Assembly: GCF_029633865.1 (NCBI RefSeq)
Contig: NC_079213.1
Span: forward strand, 1,640,121 to 1,704,120
Direction of reading: 5' to 3'
DNA from: Lampris incognitus
Lineage: Eukaryota > Chordata > Actinopteri > Lampriformes > Lampridae
DNA length: 64,000 nucleotides
Of this stretch, positions 1 through 12,500 are shown piece by piece. The translations under genes and the position numbers were made by a program. The notes under the pieces were generated by a model. That model made no database searches and was not told the DNA's origin. It saw only the letters and a program-made list of their open reading frames with translations. How positions within the stretch are numbered: position 1 is the stretch's first letter; each line of letters begins with the position of its first letter.

Positions 1-211
1 GCTGCAGTAGCAGTGGGCGGAGCCTAAGTAGGTCTGGTTGCTCGGTAACAGCGCTGGTCTGTTCAGGTCTATGCAGGCTCCACTTAGCTGTTAGCACCAA
101 TCCAGGCCTAACTTTTCAGCAGCAGGAAGTAGCTACAGCGCTCCTGAGGTTTATGTGAGGGGTCTTAAAGCCATAAAGAGCTGTCTGTCAAATACTCTGC
201 TGTGCACCCTG

Positions 212-212
<1 letters not shown>

Positions 213-269
<57 letters not shown>
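213..269. repeat. (GT)n microsatellite
   Basis: Uninterrupted GT dinucleotide tract of about 28 units, read directly. It lies 84 bp before a longer complementary CA tract. Confidence 0.98.
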
Positions 270-270
<1 letters not shown>

Positions 271-350
271 CTGCAGGGATTTGCACCCTAGTGATTCACT
301 TTTGCACAATATCCTCCTCTTTCATCCTCCCACACACTCTCAGTCACAAT

Positions 351-463
<113 letters not shown>

Positions 464-1050
464 CGCTTTGTTGTAAAACACTGCCAATTAAAATAGTGGG
501 TCAGATTAGATAAGATTCCATGTTGATGTCTAGACCTTGTAGCGTCACTGTTCAAATCCCATGAGAGAAAACCCAACCTTCCAACAAACTGTATTTTTAT
601 TTCAAATGGACAGGGATGTTGTAAAGTATTTTTGTACTAATTGAATACTTTGGTAGCATGAAATGAATGGTGATTGTTCTCTGTTTGGGATTCCTACTGC
701 TGTCTCAGCCCTTTGTACACCCACTACTGAGAAACAAAATAAAAAAACCTGGACATCGGCTAGGAGTTGTCTGCACACACACAACACTACACACATGCAT
801 CGGCATCCATACAGACAATAGTCGAACGCACAAATGTCTCTCTGTACCGGTCACCTGTTTTTATTATCTATGTCTCCCTGTCATCTATATGCCTGTACAT
901 CTATGAACGTGTGTATAACCATACACGAACACACATCAAAATAAGCACACACACTGAAACAAATTGAATTCACAGGCGTTATTTTATTTCTGCCATCAAC
1001 CGTGTGATCTACACTCCATACCATCTGGGGGCGATAATGCGCCGTTCGTT

Positions 1051-1205
1051 ATTGGAGACAAGCAACCAAAAAACAGGAAGAAAACGGGTGATCGCTGACT
1101 GATTGGTGAGGTCTGGCCGTTGAGCCGGTGATCGATTGGTGAGGTCTGGCCGTTGAGCCGGTGATCGATTGGTGAGGTCTGGCCGTTGAGCCGGTGATCG
1201 GTGAT
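1051..1205 (+). promoter_or_regulatory. Putative lsm8 promoter with phased ATTGG (inverted CCAAT) boxes
   Basis: ATTGG occurs at 1051-1055, 1102-1106, 1135-1139 and 1168-1172; the last three are exactly 33 bp apart because they sit in a 33-bp tandem repeat. ATTGG is the reverse complement of the NF-Y core CCAAT, and multiple CCAAT boxes roughly three helical turns apart are a known promoter arrangement. The boxes lie 130-255 bp upstream of the lsm8 start codon, a plausible promoter distance. No TATA box is evident. The transcription start cannot be fixed from sequence alone. Confidence 0.5.
1095..1205. repeat. 33-bp tandem repeat, about three copies
   Basis: The unit GATTGGTGAGGTCTGGCCGT plus GAGCCGGTGATC-like sequence is repeated head to tail three times, then decays. 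It underlies the regular spacing of the ATTGG boxes. Confidence 0.9.
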
Positions 1206-1305
1206 TGATTGTTGATGCCTGGCGACGCGGTGTGTTTTAGCAGAACACCCGGTGGTTTGAGCCTACTGATTTAAACGTGTCTTAGAAGTAAAAGCTCCGT
1301 GGGCC

Positions 1306-3543
1306 ATGTCGACAGCGCTGGAGAGCTACATCAACCGTATCCTTTTATTAAATCCTTCCAACCAAACCAGCTGGAGGGGAGAATTAGCGAACATTTAACT
1401 AGCAGATGAAGAGCTAAGCTAATGCTAGCTGCCTGTATGAATGGAGGGCTAATGAGTCGCTAACGTGCTTAGCTAACTGATACAAACAAACACGAAGTTA
1501 CCGAAGCTGAGTCACTTAAATCAACCCATGTGGTTATCAGGCTGAACACCTCCTTAACTGCCCCTTCTCAGGGACGGTGGCCATCATCACTTCGGACGGA
1601 AGGATGATTGTGGTGAGTGGAGAGGAAAACTGGTCCTGATGTCTGACATGAGCTAGTCCTGGGTAGGCCTGGGTAGTCCTGGTTAGTCCTGGGTAGGGCT
1701 GGTTAGTCCTGGGCAGTCCTGGGTAGGGCTGATGAGCGTTTGGATTTTAACGATTCTCTATTCCGAGCGGTGTGAAAACAGGTCGTATGCCTATTTCACA
1801 GAATGTGTTCTTTTAAAAACCTTACATAAGTCATGTTCAGTCTTATTCATATTCGCGAATGACGTCATACAACAGGGCTTTATTGGCGTGGCCATATTCA
1901 GTTACAGTGTTGCCAGATCACAAGGCGGTACAAAACAGTACAGTACACTATAACACAAACTATAATAAAAAAAGTTGCTGTATTGTTAAAAACAATCGAC
2001 CAACCAATTTAACAATATGTAGTAGTGCAAACAAAGCCCTGATGAAATAATTAAATATGATTCAATATTCATTATTTTCTCATTCACTGTACTGAAAATG
2101 TAGCCCGCCGAAATGACAACATGGCAACTGTCTAAAAACCAATGAACTTGCATTTTGGGGAGCTGCAGCCCGTGTGGGTGTTGACGAGAGAGAAGTAGGA
2201 CCGGCTGTGTGAATGCTCATCTATGAGATAATACATCACAGTATTTACACAGATTTCACATACAGTGCCTTGCTACAGTATTCAACCCCCTTGACATCCA
2301 TTATCCAAACTGCCCATCCCGCTCTCAGGGTTGCGGGGATGCTGGAGCCCTTCCCAGCAGTCATTGGGCAGCAGGCGACCCCCTTGACAGTCATCAGTAA
2401 TTTCTGGATTATAAAAGATACTCGCACAACTGTTCAATATTGTTGTGAACCCATAAGCTCTGACAGCATGTTCCCACAGCCAAAATAAGTTATGTTTCGC
2501 TGACTTTTTGTGAATAAATTAAAAACTAAAATATAGTGCTTGCATAAGTATCATAAGTATTCAACCCCCACATATCAATACCTTGTAGAGTGCCCTTCTG
2601 CTGCAATAACAGCCATGACTCTCTTGGTGTACAAGCTTTACACATTCTTTTGGAGTAATTTTTGCCCATTCTTCTTGGCAGAATTTGTACGGGTCTTGTA
2701 GGTTGGTGGGATGGCGCCTCAGGACTGTGATTTTCAGTCTGTGCCACAGATTTTCAATGGGGTTGAGGTCCAGACTTTGACTTGGCCACTCCAAAACCTT
2801 CACCTTTTTGTTGCTGAGCCATGCCACTGTTGCTTTAGCCTTGTGTTTACGATCATTGTCCTGCTGGAAGGCGAACCTTCTCCCAAGCATCAGTTTTATG
2901 GCAGACTGCAACAGGTTTTCTTCCAATATTTCCTGTATTTAGCTCCATCCATTCTTCCCTCAATGTGAACAAGGTTTCCAGTGCCTGCAGCTGAAAAGCG
3001 ACCCCATAGCATTATGCTGCCGCTGCCATGCTTCACTGTAGGGGGGTGTTTTTTAGGGCATGAGCAGTGTTAGGTTTGCACCACACATAACACTTTGAGT
3101 TTTGGCCAAAAAGGTCAACTTTCATCTCATCTGACCACAAAACCTGAAACCACATCCTAAGTGGGTCTCTCTCATGCTTGATAGCAAACTCCAAGCATAG
3201 TTTTATATACATAGTTTTGAGCAATGGCTTCTTTCTTGCCAGCCTCCCATACAGGCCAGATTTATGGAGAGCCTGTGATATGGTTGACTCATGCACATTT
3301 ACTGCAGTTTCAGCCACTGACCTTTGCAGCTCCTTCAAAGTGACTGCAAGATCATCTGTGGCTTTCCTCACCAGCCCACGTCTTGTGCAGACACTTGGAT
3401 TTGAGGGACGACCTGTCCTGCAAAGCATCTGGGTGGTGTCGTCAGAGACGTGCGGACATTATGGCTATAGTGGCTTGAGCCACTGCCCCTTTGCCCTCGT
3501 TGGCTGAAGTGCCCCTCTGGACCAATTTGTTTTATTATTATTA

Positions 3544-3577
<34 letters not shown>

Positions 3578-6500
3578 GTCGCTGCTGCTACTGCTGTGAG
3601 TGTTATAATTACTATTACTGTTATTAGACCAAAATTAAATCACCATTGTCATTATAATATGATGATAGGGCAACGACAACAGGAGCAGTGCAGCAGGCAG
3701 CTGCTAGTTGTCACGTGAGTGATGTCACTAGCCGCGTGCGAACCGAGCGAGCGCAGTTGCACTGACAGCAGTGCGTGAAGGGTCAAGGGTGAGTCCTTAT
3801 CAAACTCAATTAAGGAAATTACTAATGACAAATACAACTGTTAAAGCGATATATCTGTATATAAATCTCCCATGTTAGCCAATAACAAGCTCGTCACGTC
3901 TGCTTGACATGAACGTTACACATATTAGCTCAGCTCAGCGTCTCATAACGCTACGTTAGTTAACATTAACTTGTTAGTTAACATTAGCTTAAGTTAAATG
4001 TAACGCTACGTTAGTTAACATTAGCTTAAGTTAAATGCTACGTTAGTTAACATTAACTTAAATGAGTTAACAGTAGCTTACGTTAAATGTTAGCTTAAGT
4101 TAACATTAGCTTAAGTTAAATGTAACGCTACGTTAACATTAGCTTAAGTTAAGTGTAACGCTACATTAGTTAACATTGGCTTAAGTAAAATGCTACGTTA
4201 GTTAACATTAACTTAAGTTAGTTAACATTAGCTTAAGTTAAATGTAACGCTACGTTAGTTAACATTAACTTAAGTTAGTGTAGCCGGTTATTTTCTGCAC
4301 CACAAGGCGACATCACTAACCGCTCGGCTAAAGGGTCAGACCCGCTAGCTAGGGGCTAACGTGTCTTATTAGTAGTTTACATTAGTTAACATTAGCTTAA
4401 GTTAAATGTTAGCTTAAGTTAAATGTAACGCTACGTTAGTTAACATTAGTTTAAGTTAAGTGTAACGCTACGTTAGTTAACATTAGCTTAACTAAAATGC
4501 TACGTTAGTTAACATTAACTTAAGTTAGTTAACATTAGCTTAAGTTAAATGTTGGCTTAAGTTAAATGTAATGCTACGTTAGTTAACATTAGCTTAAGTT
4601 AAATGTAACGCTACGTTAGTTAACATTAGCTTAAGTTAAATGCTACGTTAGTTAACATTAACTTAAGTTAGTTAAGATTAGCTTACATTAAATGTTAGCT
4701 TAAGTTAACATTAGCTTAAGTTAAATGTAACGCTACGTTAGTTAACATTAGTTTATGTTAAGTGTAACGCTACGTTAGTTAACATAAGCTTAACTAAAAT
4801 GCTACGTTAGTTAACATTAACTTAAGTTAGTTAACATTAGCTTAAGTTAAATGTTAGCTTAAGTTAAATGTAATGCTACGTTAGTTAACATTAGCTTAAG
4901 TTAAATGTAACGCTACGTTAGTTAACATTAACTTAAGTTAGTTAACATTAGCTTAAGTTAAATGTTAGCTTAAGTTAACATTAGCTTAAGTTAAATGTTA
5001 GCTTAAGTTAAATGTAATGCTACGTTAGTTAACATTAGCTTAAGTTAAATGTAAGGCTACGTTAGTTAACATTAACTTACGTTAGTTAACATTAGCTTAA
5101 GTTAAATGCTCCGTTAGTTAACATTAGCTTAAGTTAAATGTAATGCTATGTTAGTTAACATTAGCTTAAGTTAAATGCTACGTTAGTTAACATTAGCTTA
5201 AGTTAAATGTAATGCTATGTTAGTTAACATTAGCTTAAGTTAAATGCTACGTTAGTTAACATTAGCTTAAGCGTTAACATTAGCTTAAGTTCCTAACGCT
5301 AACGTTAGTTAGCAGTAACTCCAGTTAAACGTGTGTTCTCTCTCGTTCTTCTCGGCTCAGATAGTTTGAATCATGCTCAATTAGACAACTGTTTTCAGGC
5401 AAAGGCAGCTAGAGCTGCGTGTTAATGAATGAACTGCACTGCAGCTATTTTATTATTCTATAGCTAAGCTAACATTAGCTAGCTTAGCGCCACGGTAGTT
5501 CTAACGGTAGCTTGCCTTTGCTGCTCGGTAGGTCTTGCTAGGTGGCTTGTTAGATAAGGGGCCCTGCAGACACACAGGACACGTGACGTCACGTCCACCG
5601 TAGAACGTCAAGTGACTTATTAATGGGAAGCAATGAGAGGTGTCCCACTAGCCCCGTCACGTCACGTCCACCGTGGAACGTCAAGTAACTTATTAATGGG
5701 AAGCAATGAGAGGTGTCCCACTAGCCACGTCACATCCACCGTGGAACGTCAGGTAACTTATTAATGGGAAGCAATGAGAGGTGTCCCACTAGCCACGTCA
5801 CGTCCACCGTAGAACGTCAGGTAACTTATTAATGGGAAGCAATGAGAGGTGTCCCACTAGCCACGTCACGTCCACCGTAGAACGTCAGGTAACTTATTAA
5901 TGGGAAGCAATGAGAGGTGTCCCACTAGCCCCGTCACGTCACGTCCACCGTGGAACGTCAAGTAACTTATTAATGGGAAGCAATGAGAGGTGTCCCACTA
6001 GCCACGTCACGTCCACCGTGGAACGTCAGGTAACTTATTAATGGGAAGCAATGAGAGGTGTCCCACTAGCCACGTCACGTCCACCGTGGAACGTTAAGTA
6101 ACTTATTAATGGGAAGCAATGAGAGGTGTCCCACTAGCCACGTCACGTCCACCGTGGAACGTCAGGTAACTTATTAATGGGAAGCAATGAGAGGTGTCCC
6201 ACTAGCCACGTCACGTCCACCGTGGAACGTCAAGTGACTTATTAATGGGAAGCAATGAGAGGTGTCCCACTAGCCACGTCACGTCCACCGTGGAACGTCA
6301 AGTGACTTATTAATGGGAAGCAATGAGAGGTGTCCCACTAGCCACGTCATGTCACGTCCACCGTGGAACGTCAAGTGACTTATTAATGGGAAGCAATGAG
6401 AGGTGTCCCACTAGCCCCGTCACGTCACGTCCACCGTGGAACGTCAAGTAACTTATTAATGGGAAGCAATGAGAGGTGTCCCACTAGCCACGTCACGTCC

Positions 6501-9500
6501 ACCGTGGAACGTCAAGTAACTTATTAATGGGAAGCAATGAGAGGTGTCCCACTAGCCACGTCACGTCCACCGTGGAACGTCAAGTGACTTATTAATGGGA
6601 AGCAATGAGAGGTGTCCCACTAGCCACGTTACGTCCACCGTGGAACGTCAAGTGACTTACTAATGGGAAGCAATGAGAGGTGTCCCACTAGCCACGTCAC
6701 GTCCACCGTGGAACGTCAAGTAACTTATTAATGGGAAGCAATGAGAGGTGTCCCACTAGCCACGTCACGTCCACCGTGGAACGTTAAGTAACTTATTAAT
6801 GGGAAGCAATGAGAGGTGTCCCACTAGCCACGTCACGTCCACCGTGGAACGTCAAGTAACTTATTAATGGGAAGCAATGAGAGGTGTCCCACTAGCCACG
6901 TCACGTCCACCGTGGAACGTCAGGTAACTTATTAATGGGAAGCAATGAGAGGTGTCCCACTAGCCACGTCCCGTCACGTCCACCGTGGAACGTCAAGTGA
7001 CTTATTAATGGGAAGCAATGAGAGGTGTCCCACTAGCCACGTCACGTCCACTGTGGAACGTCAAGTGACTTATTAATGGGAAGCAATGAGAGGTGTCCCA
7101 CTAGCCACGTCACGTCCACCGTGGAACGTTAAGTAACTTATTAATGGGAAGCAATGAGAGGTGTCCCACTAGCCACGTCACGTCCACCGTGGAACGTCAA
7201 GTGACTTATTAATGGGAAGCAATGAGAGGTGTCCCACTAGCCACGTCACGTCCACCGTGGAACGTCAAGTGACTTATTAATGGGAAGCAATGAGAGGTGT
7301 CCCACTAGCCACGTCACGTCCACCGTGGAACGTCAAGTGACTTATTAATGGGAAGCAATGAGAGGTGTCTCACTAGCCACGTCACGTCCACCGTGGAACG
7401 TCAAGTGACTTATTAATGGGAAGCAATGAGAGGTGTCCCACTAGCCACGTCACGTCCACCGTGGAACGTCAAGTAACTTATTAATGGGAAGCAATGAGAG
7501 GTGTCCCACTAGCCACGTCACGTCCACCGTGGAACGTCAAGTGACTTATTAATGGGAAGCAATGAGAGGTGTCCCACTAGCCACGTCCCGTCACGTCCAC
7601 CGTGGAACGTCAAGTGACTTATTAATGGGAAGCAATGAGAGGTGTCCCACTAGCCACGTCACGTCCACCGTGGAACGTCAAGTGACTTATTAATGGGAAG
7701 CAATGAGAGGTGTCCCACTAGCCACGTCACGTCCACCGTGGAACGTCAAGTAACTTATTAATGGGAAGCAATGAGAGGTGTCCCACTAGCCACGTCACGT
7801 CACGTCCCGTGGCTCCGTTCAACGTCAAGTATTACAGAGTTTGAATTCTCGATGGCTGACGGATCCGTCAAGCAGCCTAGTACATCGTAATAATGAGAAA
7901 TAAAGTTGATATGATGATACTGGGTCTGCTGTTTACGGACTACTGTTTCAAAATAATTTGGTTCTCTAATCCCAATGCAATAGGCCTACTGTCAATCTGC
8001 CCGATTTTATGACAACATTACAATACCAAGTCAAAGGAGGTATTTTGCGCGGCAGAACATAATCAGGTGTACAGGAAGTGACGAGTATCTTGTTGGTCAT
8101 TTCGCTTTCTCTGCTGCACGCTCGTGCTGTCTTTACCTGCCTCTTCGTGCCTTTTGCCGTGCGCGGATACTGTTTTCCGTCCTCTGGCGCTCTACCCATG
8201 TCTCTGCCGTGCGTGGACACTGTTTTCCGTCCTCTGGCGCTCTACCCATGTCTCTGCCGTGCACACATGCTGTAAAAACAGCATGTGTGCACGGGCTGGA
8301 CGTGACGTGACGTGACGTGACGTGACGTGACGCGACGTGATGTGACGTGACGTGATGTGACGTGACGCGACGTGTCCTGTGTGTGTGTGGTCTGTAAAGC
8401 GTGTAGCTGACGGCACACACACGTGTGTGGCTAATGTGACTTAGCCGGCTCTGTTGCTTCATCTGTGTGAGACACAGTCTTCAGCTAAGTGGCATGTACC
8501 ATTGACTAAAGCAAATCCACACAGCTAGCCTGACTGGGCAGGGGACATCGCTGGCGGGAGCCTTCACCTAAGCATGACACATAGTTGTAGCTAGCCACTT
8601 ATTTTACATGACTGGGAAACGGCTTGCTTCAATGGGGAGCACTTTCCAGTATGACAGCCTAGGTATGTTAAAAGGATATTGACCAGGGAGCAAACTGATA
8701 GCATGGCTTTTTTATTTTACTGTAAATTATATAATGTTACTATTAGTTATTGCACATTGTTTACAGTTATAATGCCTTGTAAAAAGAGGCGACAGAGAGA
8801 GAAAGCGCTGAGGGAGGCAGCCAAAGGAAGCGCCTCTCTGCAAAGCTGGATTCAAAGTAGCAGCAGGCCAGCAGGTGAATCATGACTGAAATGTCTGGCA
8901 ACCCGTTCTTACACACTGTATCTCCACTTTATCTTTTGTCAAAGTTGCAAAGTTATTTATAACTTTGCTTTTGCCAGTAAAACATGTTTTATGGACTGTA
9001 AAACTAATATTCTAATGTGTAATATATATTATAGCCTATATTATCAATTGGGTGCATCTTTTACATAACAATGTAAGTGGATAATGCTATTCTGTATGGT
9101 AATGAGTGAAATAGTTTGATAATTCCATTCAAGATGAGGTACAGCCACAAGAAGGCTCCAGTTCAGAGAGTGAGGGAGAGCCTAGTGAGCATCAGAGTCC
9201 ACATCAGGGAGTTACCTGTGAGAGTGGCTGACTTTAAAGGGCCATGTTAGTAAGAGCAGGGTCAGGCTAAATGTGATAAGGAGAAAGATGGACCCAGAGT
9301 TCCTTGAAAAGAACAGTCAACAACAACAATAATAAATAATAATTATAATAACAACAGTAATAATAATAATTGTGTTATCATTGGTCTAATTATTAACAAA
9401 TTGATTCTGTTAGAGACTAGTAACATATTCTATTTAATTGCATTTAAGATGATGAGCCAAACCCACAAGATGTTGCCCAAAAAAAGTGCAGACGTGGAGA

Positions 9501-12500
9501 GTCAGAAAGAAGTGCCAGTAGCAGAGACAGGCGCTCCAAAAGAAAGAGGATATGGAAAAGAAAAAGACAAGAGACAGAAAAAGGTAGAGATGGAGACAGA
9601 AAGGGAAGATGCAGATACAGAAAGGGAAAAGAGGGATACAGAAAGGGAAGAGATGGACACGGAAAGGGAAGAGTTGGAGAGCGAGGCAGCTACAGTAGAT
9701 TCCACAAGGTAGAAGGAGCCAGCAGAATTTGATTTTTTTGCTTCAATTACAAAATCCAACAGATCCAGCCCGTGTACAAAATCACAACATCAAATACAAT
9801 GAGGCCTTCATCAAATTTTTTAAATTCAATTGGACCCTGTCGTCCCATTTTGAAATTCTCCAAAAACCAACAAGGGCGGTCTTTTCAGAACACCCCTGGT
9901 TAGGATATTTTCCTGAGAATGACGCCATGTACTGTTTCAGCTGCCGACATTTTACGAATGATGAAAAGCATAAGAGCAGGACTAGGTGGAAGTCAGTCAG
10001 GGTAAGCCTGTGGAAGTGGGCCAAAGGGAAAATGAAGGAGCATTGTAGTGCTGAGTCACACTGACTTTAAAAAAAAAGGCGTTGGACACTGCTTTTGAAA
10101 TGGGCGACCATGAAATGCAAGCAGCCAAAGAGAGAGAGAGGCCAAAGAGAGAGAGAGGCAAAAGAACAGATTATCTCCCGATTAAGTGACATTACATTGT
10201 ACTTAGCACAACAAGGTATGGCCTTCAGAGGTTATGACGAAAGCTCCTCAAGTTCAAACAGGAAATTTCCTAGAGCTGGTGGAATTGCTTGTCCAATATG
10301 ACAGTGTCCTCAAGCTTCGTCTTGATGCAATGAAGGAAAAGCAAGCCTCATGTCAAAGAATCCAGGTGTCACTGCTTTCCAACAGAAGCCAAAATGACTT
10401 GACAAGAGCGCTGGCTACTTATGTGAAACGAGTCATACAAAAAGTGTGGGAAGCGTCAATTTTCTGCTGGATGACACCACTGATGTGTTGTATATTGAAC
10501 AGGCATCCTTTGTTGTGCGTTATGTTCATGACATGGCCATTAAGGAGCGCTTCATCCAGCTTTGCAATGTAGAGTCAACAACAGGGGAAGAGCTTGAAAA
10601 CTTAGTGATGACCCTACTGTAGGAGAACCAGCTGAAAGTGGAAGACATCCGTGGCCAGGGTTATGATGGGGCAGCCAACATGAGCAGGCCTTACAAAGGA
10701 CTACAGTCCAGAATCCAAAGGCAGAATGAAAAAGCACTGTATGTCCATTGCCATGCACATTGCTTGAATCTTGTTTTGGTGGAGAGTGCAAAGTCAAGCA
10801 TGCATTTTGTGAATTTTTTCACCTTAGTTGAAAAACTTAACACTTTCATCACCAACTCCACAAAACGCCATGCAATATTTGTGAAAACACAGCAAGCCAT
10901 GAATCCAGGTCAGTGAGTCCTTGAGTTACAGAAGCTCTCTGACACCCGGTGGAGCTGCAGGGAAAGAGCCCTAAGAGCTTTCAGAAAGGTCCTCCCTGCT
11001 GTTGTGTGATTCCTGGAGGACCTGACCCAGCGTGAGCCACCTGATCTGGCTGCAGGAGACGCAAAGATGCTGTTACAGTGCCTAAACTTTGAATTCATCC
11101 TTTGCTTGGAAATCACAACACCAGTGTTCATTGAAACTGCAGTTGCTTTGAATGCCCTCCAGCAGCAAGACCTGGACTTGGCAGCTGCCTACACTATTGT
11201 TGATGGTGTCCACAGCAGAATAAGGAACTGAGGACTGAAGATGAATTTAAAGAGATTTACAGCAATGCCTGCGTTCATGCAGAGACGGCAGACATTGAGG
11301 TGCCTGAGGTGATCCCGGGGCAAGCAAGACACCGAAAGGTACCAGCGAAGCTAAATTCAGTTCAATTTTATTGTCATTAAAAACAATGTGCAGGCACATG
11401 TTAAAAATGAAATGAGGGCTGTGGCTTCACCAAACAGTGCAAGACAGACCCAGACAAACACATCAAACACAGTATAAGATATACACATATGAAGACCAAA
11501 AGCTAAAAATATGTTAAAAAAAAGAGCTGGAGTACAACATATTTAAAGCACTGCTCCACATCGGCAATTGAGGACCACCGGCCACAGACTTTGGAGGAAT
11601 ATTACAGAGGAAGGCTGTACTTCACCTTTTTGGACACATTAACTCAAGAACTGCAGAGGCAATTCCAAGGCAAAGGAGACAACACTGACAAAATCCTGTT
11701 GGCACTGCACTGCATGACAGATCCGTTGAAGTGGAAGGAAAGTGCAAATGCCCAAGCACTTGACGCTGCCCGTACTCTCTGTGAGTTTTATGGTTTCCAG
11801 GAGGAGGAGGACCAGCTACGAACTGAGCTGAGACTCTTCCACTCTGCATATACATGCCCCAAGAAGAGTACTCAGGCAATGTTGGGAATATTCCAAGAGT
11901 TCAATGCCCAATCTGTTTTTCCAACACTCTTCAAGTTGCTGAAGATCTATGCGACACTACCTGTGTCAGCAGCCACTGTTGAATGCTGCTCCTCCAAGCT
12001 GAGGCTGGTGAAAACCAAACTCAGAAAGCTTTGTGGACAGGCAAGGCTCTCTGATCTCCTGCTTCTAGCCACAGAGAAGAACATCCCCATCAACAAGGAT
12101 GAGGTCATGAAGATCTTTCAAGAAATGGTACCAAACAGAAAGGTGTTGCTGTAACACCCACAGGCAGAACACTGGAGGACAAAAGATTAGTTTAGGTTGT
12201 TCATTTAGTATTGTTTAAGTAGTAAATTGTGTCGTAGTATTGTGTAAATTGTAAATATTTTTAAGTACTTTCAGTAAAGTGTGTTAACTTGGTGAAATCC
12301 GTAATCCATACTCAAAACCTATGACACCACCAGCAACAAAGAACAGTTTAGGGTTGTTTGTTTAGTATTGTGTAGTAGTAGTATTGTGTACATTGTAAAT
12401 AGGTTGAAGTATTTTCGATAAAGTGTTAACTTCTAAGACATACCGAAGATTAGGTTGCTAGTTTAGTATTGTTGATCATGTAAATAGTTACCTGTAATAA

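Noticed and set aside
5579..7815. Possible CRISPR or replication-origin iterons in the 68-bp array
   Set aside because: Homogeneous tandem units without spacers, inside a eukaryotic hAT transposon.
8133..8462. Arg/His/Ser-rich minus-strand frame
   Set aside because: Translation of the GACGT pentamer repeat and neighbouring duplication.
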